DNA of 64,000 nucleotides, from positions 496,001-560,000 of the forward strand of contig NZ_FORS01000001.1 in the NCBI RefSeq assembly GCF_900114065.1. The letters run 5' to 3'. The stretch is from Stutzerimonas kunmingensis (lineage in GTDB: Bacteria; Pseudomonadota; Gammaproteobacteria; Pseudomonadales; Pseudomonadaceae). Below the pieces are notes generated by a model. The model had not been told where the DNA came from. It did no database searches and was given only the letters and a program-made list of their open reading frames with translations. Each line of letters begins with the position of its first letter. Positions within the stretch are counted from its first letter, which is position 1. Shown piece by piece: positions 1-10,056 of this stretch. The translations under genes were made by a program, and so were the position numbers.

Positions 1-1445
1 ACTTCCTGGCAGCGGCGTTCCATTTCCGGGTTCTCGCGCTGTACCGAGGCGAAATCCAGATCGGCCGAGCTGGCACCGGTCGCGACCGAGGAGGCGGCGC
101 CGCCGCCCAGGCCGATCAGCATGGCCGGGCCGCCGAGCACGATCAGCTTGGCGCCAACGGTGATCTCGGCCTTCTGCACGTGATCTTCACGGATATTGCC
201 CATGCCGCCAGCGAGCATGATCGGCTTGTGATAACCACGCACCTCGTCGCCGCGCGGCGTGTTGATCGACTGCTCGAAGGTACGGAAGTAACCGGTCAGC
301 GCCGGGCGGCCGAACTCGTTGTTGAACGCGGCGCCGCCCAGAGGGCCTTCAATCATGATGTCCAGCGGCGTGACGATGCGTTCCGGCTTGCCGTAGGCCT
401 GTTCCCACGGCTGCTCGAAGCCGGGGATGTTCAGGTTGGAGACGGTGAAACCGGTCAGACCGGCCTTTGGCTTGGCGCCGCGGCCGGTGGCGCCCTCGTC
501 GCGGATCTCGCCGCCGGAGCCGGTGGAAGCACCCGAGAACGGCGAGATCGCGGTCGGGTGGTTGTGGGTTTCCACCTTCATCAGGATGTGCACCGGCTCC
601 TGCACCGCGCCGTACTGGCGGGTTTCAGGATTGGGGAAGAAACGCCCTGCGGTGTGGCCGACGATGACCGACGCGTTGTCCTTGTACGCGGACAGCACGT
701 TCTCGCTGTGCATCTGGTAGGTGTTCTTGATCATGCCGAACAACGACTTGTCCTGGCTCTCGCCGTCGATGTCCCAGCTGGCGTTGAAGATCTTGTGGCG
801 GCAGTGCTCGGAGTTGGCCTGCGCGAACATCATCAGTTCGATGTCGTGCGGGTTGCGCTTGAGGCCCTGGAAGGCACTGACCAGATAATCGATTTCGTCT
901 TCGGCCAGGGCCAGGCCCAGGTCGGTGTTGGCCTTTTCCAGCGCGGCGCGACCGCCACCGAGGATGTCCACGGCAGTCAGAGGCTTGGGCTCGGCATGGC
1001 TGAACAGGTTGGCGGCTGCTTCGAAACGATCGAGCACCATTTGCGTCATGCGATCGTGAAGCGCTGCGGAAATCAGCTGTGCATCGCTATCGGAAAACTC
1101 GCCCTGCACGTAATAGGCGATGCCCCGCTCCAGCCGCTGGACCTTCTCCAGCCCGCAGTTGTGGGCGATATCGCTGGCCTTGCTCGACCACGGCGAAATG
1201 GTGCCGAAGCGAGGCACCACGAGAAACAGCCGCCCGGCAGGTTCCTGCACCGGCACACTGGGGCCGTACTTCAGCAGGCGGGTCAGTACGTTCTGCTCAT
1301 CCGCGCCGAGCGTGCCGGAAACCTCGGCGAAATGGGCGAACTCGGCATACAGCCCGCTGACGGCGGGAACCTTATCGGTCAGTTGTGCCAGGAGCTTGCC
1401 ATGACGGAAGGCGGAAAGAGCGGGAGCGCCGCGCAGGATCAACAT
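1..1445 (-). CDS. purL: Phosphoribosylformylglycinamidine synthase, N-terminal part (cut by window edge)
   Basis: This is the fourth step of de novo purine synthesis: FGAR, glutamine and ATP give FGAM. The frame is open on the minus strand from an ATG at 1445 to the window edge, giving about 481 of the roughly 1,300 residues of the single-chain enzyme. The N-terminus begins [19 protein letters not shown], as in other pseudomonads. Near the edge the glycine-rich [15 protein letters not shown] stretch of the FGAM synthase domain is followed by [20 protein letters not shown], which is typical of PurL. A long reading frame on the opposite strand (180-1499) is its mirror image. The C-terminal glutaminase domain lies outside the window. 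Confidence 0.96.
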   Translation of the reverse strand, partial: MLILRGAPALSAFRHGKLLAQLTDKVPAVSGLYAEFAHFAEVSGTLGADEQNVLTRLLKYGPSVPVQEPAGRLFLVVPRFGTISPWSSKASDIAHNCGLEKVQRLERGIAYYVQGEFSDSDAQLISAALHDRMTQMVLDRFEAAANLFSHAEPKPLTAVDILGGGRAALEKANTDLGLALAEDEIDYLVSAFQGLKRNPHDIELMMFAQANSEHCRHKIFNASWDIDGESQDKSLFGMIKNTYQMHSENVLSAYKDNASVIVGHTAGRFFPNPETRQYGAVQEPVHILMKVETHNHPTAISPFSGASTGSGGEIRDEGATGRGAKPKAGLTGFTVSNLNIPGFEQPWEQAYGKPERIVTPLDIMIEGPLGGAAFNNEFGRPALTGYFRTFEQSINTPRGDEVRGYHKPIMLAGGMGNIREDHVQKAEITVGAKLIVLGGPAMLIGLGGGAASSVATGASSADLDFASVQRENPEMERRCQE

Positions 1446-1527
1446 CGTCGGAACAGCCTCGGAGGGGGGAGCAGTCGGGGCGCGTATTCTAGCCCATGAC
1501 GGCGGCCGAGGCTAAGGCTGAACACTG

Positions 1528-1559
1528 CCAGGCGCCGCGTGCTCCGACGGCGCGCCTGG
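1528..1559 (-). terminator. Hairpin downstream of aapP
   Basis: An 8-bp perfect inverted repeat (CCAGGCGC/GCGCCTGG) with a 16-nt loop lies just after the aapP stop codon. It has no T-run on the minus strand, so it may be a weak terminator or an mRNA-stabilising 3' end of the transporter operon. Confidence 0.4.
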
Positions 1560-1570
1560 CCCGGCCTGGA

Positions 1571-2338
1571 TCAATGCAGGATCTGGCTTAGGAACAGCTT
1601 GGTCCTGTCGTTGACCGGGTTGGTGAAGAACACCTCTGGCTCGGCCTGTTCGACGATCTCGCCCTTGTCCATGAAGATCACCCGATCCGCCACGGTACGG
1701 GCGAAGCCCATCTCATGGGTCACGCAGAGCATGGTCATGCCGCTTTCGGCGAGGCTGACCATGGTGTCGAGCACCTCCTTCACCATTTCCGGGTCGAGGG
1801 CCGAGGTCGGCTCATCGAACAGCATGATCTTCGGCTTCATGCACAGTGCACGGGCGATCGCCACTCGCTGCTGCTGACCGCCGGAGAGCTGGCCGGGAAA
1901 CTTGTTGGCCTGCTCCGGGATGCGCACGCGCTCCAGATAATGCATGGCGATTTCCTCGGCCTGCCGTCGCGGCAGCTTGCGCACCCACATCGGCGCCAGG
2001 GTGCAGTTCTGCAACACGGTCAGGTGCGGGAACAGGTTGAAGTGCTGGAACACCATGCCGACTTCGCTGCGGATCGCCTCGATCTGCTTGAGGTCGCTGG
2101 TCAGCTCCACGCCGTTGATGACGATGCGCCCCTGCTGGTGTTCCTCCAGGCGATTGAGGCAGCGAATGGTGGTGGACTTGCCGGAGCCGGAAGGCCCGCA
2201 CAGCACGATGCGCTCACCTTGGCGCACGGAGAGGTTGATGTCCTTGAGTACATGGAACTGGCCGAACCATTTGTGCACGCCCTGCATGCGGATGACCGGC
2301 TCGCTGCTCTGCTCGGCCTGCACGTTTGAATCACTCAT
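1571..2338 (-). CDS. aapP: Polar amino-acid ABC transporter ATP-binding protein
   Basis: This is the ATPase of a polar/general L-amino-acid importer, 255 aa. Walker [10 protein letters not shown], the ABC signature LSGGQQQR and Walker B with [12 protein letters not shown] are all intact, so it should be active. It is the last gene of a minus-strand operon aapJ-aapQ-aapM-aapP and starts 9 bp after the permease stop. The family includes GlnQ and GltL. The neighbouring long permeases favour the AapJQMP type, which carries glutamate, aspartate, glutamine, histidine and others. Substrate range cannot be read from the sequence. Confidence 0.95.
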   Translation of the reverse strand: MSDSNVQAEQSSEPVIRMQGVHKWFGQFHVLKDINLSVRQGERIVLCGPSGSGKSTTIRCLNRLEEHQQGRIVINGVELTSDLKQIEAIRSEVGMVFQHFNLFPHLTVLQNCTLAPMWVRKLPRRQAEEIAMHYLERVRIPEQANKFPGQLSGGQQQRVAIARALCMKPKIMLFDEPTSALDPEMVKEVLDTMVSLAESGMTMLCVTHEMGFARTVADRVIFMDKGEIVEQAEPEVFFTNPVNDRTKLFLSQILH

Positions 2339-2347
2339 ATATCACTC

Positions 2348-3445
2348 CTAATGCTTGTGGCCGGTGTCCAGCTTGCGCTCCAGGCGCATCGAATAGCGGG
2401 ACATGCCGAAACAGAACATCCAGTACACCAGCGCGGCGAACACGTAGCCCTCGGTGGACATGCCTAGCCAGGCCGGGTCCGCGGTGGCGCGCTTGATGCT
2501 GTTGAGGAAGTCGAACAGGCCGATGATGATCACCAGGCTGGTGTCCTTGAACAGGGCAATGAAGGTGTTGACGATGCCTGGGATTACCAGCTTCAGCGCC
2601 TGCGGCAGGATCACCAGCAGCGTGCTGCGCCAGTAGCCCAGCCCCATGGCCGCCGCCGCCTCGTACTGCCCCTTCGGGATCGCCTGCAGACCGCCACGTA
2701 CCACCTCGGCGATGTAGGCGGCCTCGAAGAACACCACCATCAGCATTGCCCGCAGCAGCTTGTCGAGGCTCATGCCTTCGGGCAGGAACAGCGGCAGCAT
2801 CACCGAGGACATGAACAGCACGGTGATCAACGGCACGCCGCGCCAGAACTCGATGAAGGTCACGCAGAGCACGCGAATAGCCGGCATGTCCGAGCGCCGT
2901 CCCAATGCCAGCAGAATGCCCAGCGGCAAAGCACCGGCAATGCCCACGGCAGCGATCACTACGGTCAGCATGAGCCCGCCCCACTGACTGGTAGGCACCG
3001 TCTGCAGGCCGAGAAAGCCACCATGCAGCAGCCAGTAGGCCAGCAGCGGGTAAACCAGCAGATAGCCCAGCCCGTAGCGCAACTTGTGTGGCATCTGCCG
3101 CAGGAACAGCGGCGCCGCACCGATGATCGCCAGCCAGGCTGCCGCATCGACTCGCCAGCGCAGCTCCGTCGGATAGAAGCCGTACATGAACTGGCCGAAC
3201 CGGGTCTGAATGAACACCCAGCAGGCGCCTTCGCGGCTGCAGTCGGCGCGGGTTTCACCGGTCCAGTCGGCCTTGAAGATGGCCCATTCGAGTACCGGCG
3301 GCACAATCAGCCAGAGCAGGTATAGTCCTACCAGCGTCAGCAGGGTATTGATCCAGCTGGAAAACAGATTGGCCCGTAGCCAGCCGAGCGCACCGATGCT
3401 GATCGTCGGTGGCGGCAGGTCGGGCTTGAAGGTATGGATGGTCAT
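2348..3445 (-). CDS. aapM: Polar amino-acid ABC transporter permease AapM
   Basis: Inner-membrane permease of 365 aa, longer than GltK-type permeases (about 220 aa). The extra N-terminal membrane region and insert are characteristic of AapM/BztC. The C-terminal half carries the HisM-type permease domain with the EAA loop (YEAAAAMGLGYWRS, then LPQALKLVIPG). The gene lies between aapQ (4-bp gap) and aapP (9-bp gap), so the three are almost certainly co-transcribed and assembled as a heterodimeric channel with the ATPase. Confidence 0.94.
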   Translation of the reverse strand: MTIHTFKPDLPPPTISIGALGWLRANLFSSWINTLLTLVGLYLLWLIVPPVLEWAIFKADWTGETRADCSREGACWVFIQTRFGQFMYGFYPTELRWRVDAAAWLAIIGAAPLFLRQMPHKLRYGLGYLLVYPLLAYWLLHGGFLGLQTVPTSQWGGLMLTVVIAAVGIAGALPLGILLALGRRSDMPAIRVLCVTFIEFWRGVPLITVLFMSSVMLPLFLPEGMSLDKLLRAMLMVVFFEAAYIAEVVRGGLQAIPKGQYEAAAAMGLGYWRSTLLVILPQALKLVIPGIVNTFIALFKDTSLVIIIGLFDFLNSIKRATADPAWLGMSTEGYVFAALVYWMFCFGMSRYSMRLERKLDTGHKH

Positions 3446-3449
3446 GCGC

Positions 3450-4634
3450 TCACCGCTCGATCAGCGCAATGCGCTTGTTGTACCAGTTCATCAGCAGCGA
3501 GATGCTGATGCTGATGGCCAGATAGACACTCATGGTGATGGCCATGGTTTCGATGGCCTGTCCGGTCTGATTGAGCACCGTGCCGGCGAACAGCGACACC
3601 ATGTCTGGATAACCGATAGCAGCGGCGAGCGACGAGTTCTTTGCCAGGTTCAGGTATTGGCTGGTCAGCGGCGGCACGATCACCCGCAACGCTTGCGGCA
3701 CGATGACCAGCCGCAATACCTGGCCTGGGCGCAACCCAAGCGAAGCGGCGGCTTCGGTCTGGCCATGGCTGACCGACTGAATGCCTGAACGCACGGTTTC
3801 GCCGATGAACGCCGCGGTATACACCGACAACGCCACGACGATCGAAACCAGTTCAGGGATCACCACCCAGCCGCCGCGGATATTGAAGCGCTGCAACTCC
3901 GGCACTTCCCAGGTGAAAGGTACGCCTGCAATGAAGGTCATCAGCCAGGGGATGGCAAGAAACAACCCAAGGCTGGTCCAGAGCACCGGAAACATCTGCC
4001 CGGTGGCATGCCGCCGCGCCCGAGCCCAGCGGTTGAGCAGGACTACCGCGACCAGCGCTACGAGCAACGCCAGCCAGAATGACCAGAAGCCATCGGCGGC
4101 GCTGGGTGCCGGCATCTGCACGCCGCGGTTGTTGACGAACACCGCATCCCATAGGCTCAGGCTGTCACGCGGCCCAGGCAACGGGCTGATCACAGCGAAG
4201 TAGACGAAGAAGATCAGCAGCAACGGCGGGATATTGCGAAATATCTCGATGTAGAGCGCCGCCAGCTGGCGGATCAGCCAGTTGCTTGAGAGGCGTCCCA
4301 CGCCGAGGATGAACCCCATCACCGTTGCGAGAAATATCCCGATGACGCTGACCAACAGCGTATTGAGCAGCCCGACCCAGAAGACGCGACCGTAAGTGTC
4401 GCTCTCGCTGTAGTCGATCAGGTGCTGGGATATGCCGAAGCCGGCGGCATTCTCGAGGAAGCCGAAGCCGGAGGTAATGCCGCGATGGGCAAGATTGGTC
4501 TGAGTATTGTGAAAAAGGTACCAGCCGAATGCTACGACGGTGATTACAGCCAGAATCTGAAACAGCCAGGCGCGTGCCCGAGGGTCGGTCAATAACGACC
4601 CGCCAGCCGGCCTAGGATTGTCGATGGTTCGCAT
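3450..4634 (-). CDS. aapQ: Polar amino-acid ABC transporter permease AapQ
   Basis: Inner-membrane permease of 394 aa, the partner of AapM. It has an N-terminal membrane segment (LFQILAVITVVAFGWYLF) and a long non-conserved central insert around residues 150-230. The C-terminal permease domain contains the EAA-type loop (TEAAASLGLRPGQVLR, then VPQALRVIVPP). It follows aapJ after a 93-bp gap holding two strong hairpins, which suggests that it is made at a lower level than the binding protein. Confidence 0.94.
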   Translation of the reverse strand: MRTIDNPRPAGGSLLTDPRARAWLFQILAVITVVAFGWYLFHNTQTNLAHRGITSGFGFLENAAGFGISQHLIDYSESDTYGRVFWVGLLNTLLVSVIGIFLATVMGFILGVGRLSSNWLIRQLAALYIEIFRNIPPLLLIFFVYFAVISPLPGPRDSLSLWDAVFVNNRGVQMPAPSAADGFWSFWLALLVALVAVVLLNRWARARRHATGQMFPVLWTSLGLFLAIPWLMTFIAGVPFTWEVPELQRFNIRGGWVVIPELVSIVVALSVYTAAFIGETVRSGIQSVSHGQTEAAASLGLRPGQVLRLVIVPQALRVIVPPLTSQYLNLAKNSSLAAAIGYPDMVSLFAGTVLNQTGQAIETMAITMSVYLAISISISLLMNWYNKRIALIER

Positions 4635-4653
4635 CGAATGTCCTCATACCGCA

Positions 4654-4680
4654 CCGCCGGCGCGTTGTGCGCGCCGGCGG
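4654..4680 (-). terminator. Second intercistronic hairpin between aapJ and aapQ
   Basis: An 11-bp perfect GC-only stem (CCGCCGGCGCG/CGCGCCGGCGG) with a 5-nt loop lies 20 bp upstream of the aapQ start. It has no T-run. It may protect the upstream aapJ message from 3' exonucleases or reduce permease translation. Confidence 0.5.
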
Positions 4681-4696
4681 CACTTCTCCCTTTGGA

Positions 4697-4721
4697 AAAC
4701 GGGGCCGGTGTAGCCGGCCCC
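4697..4721 (-). terminator. Terminator-like hairpin directly after aapJ
   Basis: An 8-bp perfect stem (GGGGCCGG/CCGGCCCC) with a 5-nt loop is followed on the minus strand by a short GTTTTCC run, 6 bp after the aapJ stop. It looks like a leaky intrinsic terminator. Such attenuation commonly makes periplasmic binding proteins more abundant than their permeases. Confidence 0.6.
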
Positions 4722-4727
4722 GCTTGG

Positions 4728-5756
4728 TCAACGTACCGGCGGGGCGTACTGCACGCCGCCGTTGTTCCACAGGGCATTGAGGCCACGTTCGATCTTCAGC
4801 TCGCTGCCGGCGCCGACGTTTCGATCGAAGATCTCGCCATAGTTACCGACCTGCTTGACGATCTGCACCGCCCAGTCCTTCGGCAGCTTCAGATCCTTAC
4901 CATATTCCCCCTCCACACCCAGCAGGCGGGCGACGTCAGGGTTCTTGGTGCTCTTGGCCTTTTCTTCGACGTTTGCCGAAGTGATGCCCAATTCCTCGGC
5001 GTTGAGCATGGCGAACAAGGTCCAACGCACGATATCGAACCATTCCTCATCGCCTTGGCGGACCGCCGGGCCGAGGGGCTCCTTGGATATCACTTCGGGT
5101 AGCACTACGTAGTCATCAGGCTTTGCCAGCTTGATACGCTGGGCGTAGAGCTGCGACTGGTCGGAAGTGAGCACGTCGCAACGGCCCGACTCCAGTGACT
5201 TGGCGCTTTCGTCCGAGGTGTCGTAGGTAATGGGGGTGTACTTCAGGTTGTTGGCGCGGAAATAATCGGAAAGATTGAGTTCGGTAGTCGTGCCTGCCTG
5301 AATGCAGACAGTTGCGCCATCCAGCTCCTTGGCACTTTTGACACCCAGCTCCTTGTTCACCAGAAAGCCTTGACCGTCGTAATAGGTCACGCCGGTGAAA
5401 TTCAGGCCCATCGCCGCATCACGCGAGCTGGTCCAGGTGGTGTTGCGCGACAGCATGTCCACTTCACCGGATTGCAGCGCGGTGAAGCGCTCCTTGGCGG
5501 TCAACGGACTGTACTTGACCTTGCTGGCGTCACCGAATACGGCCGCGGCCACCGCGCGACAGACATCCACGTCGATCCCCAGGTATTGCCCCTTTGCATC
5601 GGCGTAGGAAAAGCCCGGAAGGCCATCACTGATGCCGCACTGCACGAATCCTTTCTTCTGCACTGCATCGAGGGTCGCCCCCGCTTGCGCCAGCCCGCTG
5701 ATTCCCAGCAGCGACGCTGCACCCAGCGCAGCCAGTGTGGATTTCACCCTAATCAT
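4728..5756 (-). CDS. aapJ: Periplasmic amino-acid binding protein AapJ
   Basis: Solute-binding component of the transporter, 342 aa. The N-terminus is a Sec signal peptide (charged MIRVK, hydrophobic core, likely cleavage after GLAQA). The mature protein opens with TLDAVQKKGFVQCGISDG, the usual start of this binding-protein family, and SBP_bac_3-type motifs such as GIDVDVCRAVAAAVFGD follow. The start is supported by a GGAGG ribosome-binding site 5 bp upstream. It is the first gene of the operon, so the promoter should lie in 5757-6095. Confidence 0.95.
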   Translation of the reverse strand: MIRVKSTLAALGAASLLGISGLAQAGATLDAVQKKGFVQCGISDGLPGFSYADAKGQYLGIDVDVCRAVAAAVFGDASKVKYSPLTAKERFTALQSGEVDMLSRNTTWTSSRDAAMGLNFTGVTYYDGQGFLVNKELGVKSAKELDGATVCIQAGTTTELNLSDYFRANNLKYTPITYDTSDESAKSLESGRCDVLTSDQSQLYAQRIKLAKPDDYVVLPEVISKEPLGPAVRQGDEEWFDIVRWTLFAMLNAEELGITSANVEEKAKSTKNPDVARLLGVEGEYGKDLKLPKDWAVQIVKQVGNYGEIFDRNVGAGSELKIERGLNALWNNGGVQYAPPVR

Positions 5757-6767
<1,011 letters not shown>

Positions 6768-7053
6768 GCACCAGCTCCGGTTGCCTGTTCATCAAAGGAA
6801 GGATGGGCGGCGCGCTTGACCGTCCGCCACCTGGCAGGCTCAAGCGCGGCCAGCATCCTGCCACGCCTGAACCTGGCATCAGGCACGGCCATGCCCCAAG
6901 GCCCTGGCCAGGCCCGCGCGGTATCACACAACAGTATGTAAGGCGCGAGTGCGCCCGCTGGAAGCCAAGCCTTCCCGTGCGCGAGGCTTCGCCATGCATG
7001 CGTCTTGCATTACACTGGCGCGCGACACTTTCCTAATAAATGACGAGAAGACC

Positions 7054-8481
7054 GTGCTCAAAGCACTCAAGAAAATCTTTGGCAAGGCACCGGATGTACG
7101 GGCCAGCGCAGCCGATGACGTGCTCGCCGCCGACCACGAGGGCCAACACAGCGCCCCTCAGCAAGCAACGACGCCTGATTCTCAACCCAAGCCGCAGACC
7201 GCTGAGCGCGCCGCCGAAAAGCCGCGCCGTCAACGCAGCAGCAAGCCGCCAAAACCCGCCGCTCCGGCGTGGAAGCTGGAGGACTTCGAGGTCGAAGCGG
7301 CCGAAGGCAAGACCCGCTTCCACGACTTCAAGCTCGCACCCGAGCTGATGCACGCAATTCATGACCTGGGTTTTCCCTACTGCACGCCGATCCAGGCCCA
7401 GGTGCTCGGCTATACCCTCGCCGGCAGAGACGCCATTGGCCGCGCCCAGACCGGCACCGGCAAGACGGCTGCGTTTCTCATATCCACCATCACACAGCTG
7501 CTCGACACTCCACCGCCGCGGGACCGCTATATGGGCGAACCGCGCGCACTGATCATCGCGCCGACCCGTGAACTCGTGGTGCAGATCGCCAATGACGCGC
7601 TGGACCTGACCAAGTACACCAACCTGAACGTGATGAGCTTCGTCGGCGGCATGGACTTCGACAAGCAGCTCAAGCTGCTTGAATCGAAATTCTGCGACAT
7701 CCTGGTTGCCACGCCCGGGCGCCTGCTGGATTTCAACCAGCGCGGCGAGGTGCATCTGGACATGGTCGAGGTGATGGTGCTGGATGAAGCCGATCGCATG
7801 CTCGACATGGGCTTCATTCCGCAGGTCCGCCAGATCATCCGGCAGACGCCGCCCAAGAGCGAACGCCAGACCCTGCTGTTCTCAGCCACGTTCACCGATG
7901 ACGTGATGAACCTGGCGCAGCAGTGGACGACCAACCCCGCCGTGGTCGAGATCGAGCCGGAAAACGTTGCCAGCGACACCGTCGAGCAACACGTATTCGC
8001 CGTGGCTGGCAGCGACAAGTACAAGCTGCTGTACAACCTGATCACCCAGAATGACTGGACGCGGGTGATGGTCTTCGCCAACCGCAAGGATGAAGTGCGG
8101 CGCATCGAGGAACGCCTGACCCGGGACGGCATCAGCGCCGCGCAGATGTCCGGCGACGTGCCGCAGCACAAGCGCATCCGCACGCTGGAAGGTTTCCGCG
8201 AGGGCAAGATTCGGGTACTGGTGGCGACCGATGTCGCCGGTCGAGGCATCCATGTCGACGGCATCAGCCACGTGATCAACTTTACGCTGCCGGAAGATCC
8301 GGATGACTACGTGCACCGCATCGGCCGCACCGGCCGTGCCGGCACCAGCGGCACGTCGATCAGCTTCGCCGGCGAGGACGACTCCTTCGCCCTGCCGCCG
8401 ATCGAAGCGCTGATTGGCCGCAAGATTCAGTGCGAGATGCCGCCGGCGGAACTGCTCGCCCCAGTCCCTCACTCGCGCTGA
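7054..8481 (+). CDS. rhlB: ATP-dependent RNA helicase, RhlB type
   Basis: DEAD-box RNA helicase of about 475 aa, probably in mRNA turnover with RNase E. The core motifs are intact: AQTGTGKT (I), PTRELV (Ia), DEAD (II), SAT (III) and [10 protein letters not shown] (VI). A roughly 75-residue Lys/Ala/Pro-rich N-terminal extension precedes the core, and there is no long C-terminal tail. I place the start at a GTG at 7054 ([13 protein letters not shown]) because pseudomonad homologues begin this way. The reading frame itself is open further upstream, with ATGs at 6949 and 6994, so the start is uncertain. Confidence 0.9.
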   Translation: MLKALKKIFGKAPDVRASAADDVLAADHEGQHSAPQQATTPDSQPKPQTAERAAEKPRRQRSSKPPKPAAPAWKLEDFEVEAAEGKTRFHDFKLAPELMHAIHDLGFPYCTPIQAQVLGYTLAGRDAIGRAQTGTGKTAAFLISTITQLLDTPPPRDRYMGEPRALIIAPTRELVVQIANDALDLTKYTNLNVMSFVGGMDFDKQLKLLESKFCDILVATPGRLLDFNQRGEVHLDMVEVMVLDEADRMLDMGFIPQVRQIIRQTPPKSERQTLLFSATFTDDVMNLAQQWTTNPAVVEIEPENVASDTVEQHVFAVAGSDKYKLLYNLITQNDWTRVMVFANRKDEVRRIEERLTRDGISAAQMSGDVPQHKRIRTLEGFREGKIRVLVATDVAGRGIHVDGISHVINFTLPEDPDDYVHRIGRTGRAGTSGTSISFAGEDDSFALPPIEALIGRKIQCEMPPAELLAPVPHSR

Positions 8482-8488
8482 GCCTATT

Positions 8489-8510
8489 GGGCGCGGCATT
8501 CGCCGCGCCC
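8489..8510 (+). terminator. Hairpin after rhlB
   Basis: A perfect 9-bp stem (GGGCGCGGC/GCCGCGCCC) with a 4-nt loop lies 7 bp after the helicase stop. There is no T-run, so termination efficiency is uncertain. Confidence 0.5.
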
Positions 8511-8611
8511 CTGCGACCGTCAATCACCTCCTCCATCAATGACCTGAATCAGGCCTCAACAGAGGTCAAGCGGCTAGAGTGGTAGCTAGATCGGAAATCG
8601 AGGAGACATCG

Positions 8612-8776
8612 ATGGACAGCATGCACTGGCTACTGTCGCTAATCGTCACCGGCTTCATCCTGCTCTGCGTAGGTTTCAACTACCGGGACCGGGACTGGGG
8701 CGTGGGCCTTCTTGGCCTGGGCGTGCTCACCATGTTCTCGACGCTGGCCTTCAAGATGTACATCACCTTCTATTGA
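8612..8776 (+). CDS. Small two-pass membrane protein of unknown function
   Basis: A 54-aa ORF beginning MDSMHWLLSLIVTGF with a GAGGAG ribosome-binding site 7 bp upstream. Two hydrophobic segments (about residues 5-21 and 31-52) are separated by a charged NYRDRDWG turn, so it is probably a small integral inner-membrane protein. The frame is also open from 8579, but that start lacks a ribosome-binding site. It is convergent with moaE, whose stop is 4 bp away. I do not recognise a family. Confidence 0.65.
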   Translation: MDSMHWLLSLIVTGFILLCVGFNYRDRDWGVGLLGLGVLTMFSTLAFKMYITFY

Positions 8777-8780
8777 CGGC

Positions 8781-9239
8781 TCAGCCGTTCTCGCTCCAAC
8801 GCTCAGCCGCGACCTGATCACTCGCGCGGCCCTCCACCCAGCGTGGCCCGGACGGCGTGGTTTCCTTCTTCCAGAACGGCGCCCGCGTCTTCAGGTAGTC
8901 CATCACGAAGCGACAGGCGTCGAAGGCAGCGTCGCGATGGGCGCTCGCCGCGCCGACGAAGACGATCGGCTCACCTGGCTCCAGGGGCCCGACGCGATGC
9001 AGCACGTCGAGCCGCAATAATGGCCAGCGCTGCTCCGCCTCGATAATGATTTTCTCCAGCGCCTTTTCGGTCATCCCCGGCGCATGTTCGAGGAACATTC
9101 CGGCGACATCCTGCCCATCATTGAAATCCCTTACGTAACCGACGAACCCGGCGACCGCGCCAATCCCCAGGTTGGCCGCATGCAGCGCATTGAGTTCGGC
9201 CCCCGGATCGAACGCTGCCGTCTGTACACGAACCGCCAT
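8781..9239 (-). CDS. moaE: Molybdopterin synthase catalytic subunit
   Basis: Large subunit of molybdopterin synthase, 152 aa. It converts cyclic pyranopterin monophosphate to molybdopterin using sulfur carried on MoaD. The motif FWKKE with the catalytic lysine region is followed by RWVEGRASD, and the first half carries the VGYVRDFNDG and HAPGMTEKALE signatures. It is the last gene of moaC-moaD-moaE, 2 bp after moaD. moaA and moaB are not in the window. Confidence 0.96.
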   Translation of the reverse strand: MAVRVQTAAFDPGAELNALHAANLGIGAVAGFVGYVRDFNDGQDVAGMFLEHAPGMTEKALEKIIIEAEQRWPLLRLDVLHRVGPLEPGEPIVFVGAASAHRDAAFDACRFVMDYLKTRAPFWKKETTPSGPRWVEGRASDQVAAERWSENG

Positions 9240-9241
9240 GC

Positions 9242-9490
9242 TCAGCCTCCGGTCACGGTGGGAAAGAAAGCGACTTCATCGTTATCGGTGATCGGCTCAT
9301 CGAGACCACAGAGTTCCTGATTACGGGCACACATCAGGTTCTGCTCGGCAAGCACCTCCCAGACACCGCCCCGCGCAAGCAGCTGCTGGCGCACGTCATC
9401 CACGTTGGCGAGCGAAGCATCCCACTGCAGGCGCTCGCCATCAGTGCCGAGGGTTTCGCGATAACGGGCAAAGAACTGGACGGTAATCAT
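9242..9490 (-). CDS. moaD: Molybdopterin synthase sulfur carrier subunit
   Basis: Ubiquitin-fold sulfur carrier of 82 aa ending in the essential Gly-Gly (PTVTGG), which is thiocarboxylated by MoeB. It begins [15 protein letters not shown]. The ATG at 9490 overlaps the moaC stop by 4 bp (ATGA), which implies translational coupling. A longer in-frame start at 9580 lies inside moaC and is unlikely. Confidence 0.95.
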   Translation of the reverse strand: MITVQFFARYRETLGTDGERLQWDASLANVDDVRQQLLARGGVWEVLAEQNLMCARNQELCGLDEPITDNDEVAFFPTVTGG

Positions 9491-9957
9491 GCCGGCACCT
9501 GCCAGTGACCGCTCTTGCCGCCGAGTTTTTCCAGCAGGCGCACGCCTTCGATGACCATGCCGCGATCCACGGCCTTGCACATGTCGTAGATGGTCAGCGC
9601 AGCGACGCTGGCAGCGGTCAACGCTTCCATCTCGACACCTGTCTGCCCGGCCAGCTTGCAGGCAGCGCGAATCAGTACGCAGTCTTCACCATCCGCCTGC
9701 AGCTCGACCTTGATGCTGGTGAGCAGCAGCGGATGACACAGCGGAATCAGTTCGTAGGTCTTCTTTGCCGCCTGGATGCCGGCGATGCGCGCCACGGCGA
9801 AGACATCGCCCTTGGGATGACCGCCCTGCTGGATCATCTGCAGGGTCTGCGGCAGCATGCGCACGCGGGCCTCGGCCACGGCTTCACGCGCGGTCACGGC
9901 CTTGTCGGTGACGTCGACCATGCTGGCCCGGCCTTGGGAATCGAGATGGGTGAGCAT
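9487..9957 (-). CDS. moaC: Cyclic pyranopterin monophosphate synthase
   Basis: MoaC, 156 aa, acts with MoaA to form cyclic pyranopterin monophosphate from GTP, the first step of molybdenum cofactor synthesis. The conserved C-terminal signature MCKAVDRGM, then [10 protein letters not shown], is intact, as are the IPLCHPL and [10 protein letters not shown] motifs. It is the first gene of the moaCDE operon. Confidence 0.96.
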   Translation of the reverse strand: MLTHLDSQGRASMVDVTDKAVTAREAVAEARVRMLPQTLQMIQQGGHPKGDVFAVARIAGIQAAKKTYELIPLCHPLLLTSIKVELQADGEDCVLIRAACKLAGQTGVEMEALTAASVAALTIYDMCKAVDRGMVIEGVRLLEKLGGKSGHWQVPA

Positions 9958-10056
9958 TCGGCGCTCCTGATCGGAAAATCACGAGTCTACCGCAGCCGCC
10001 GGCGATGAACCCGCCCCCGTAAGAGGTACTACCGGGCATCGCCGCACGCGCCTCCG

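Noticed and set aside
180..1499. Long plus-strand reading frame of 439 codons at the window start
   Set aside because: It is the antisense image of purL, whose minus-strand translation matches PurL over its whole length. Long antisense frames are expected in GC-rich DNA.
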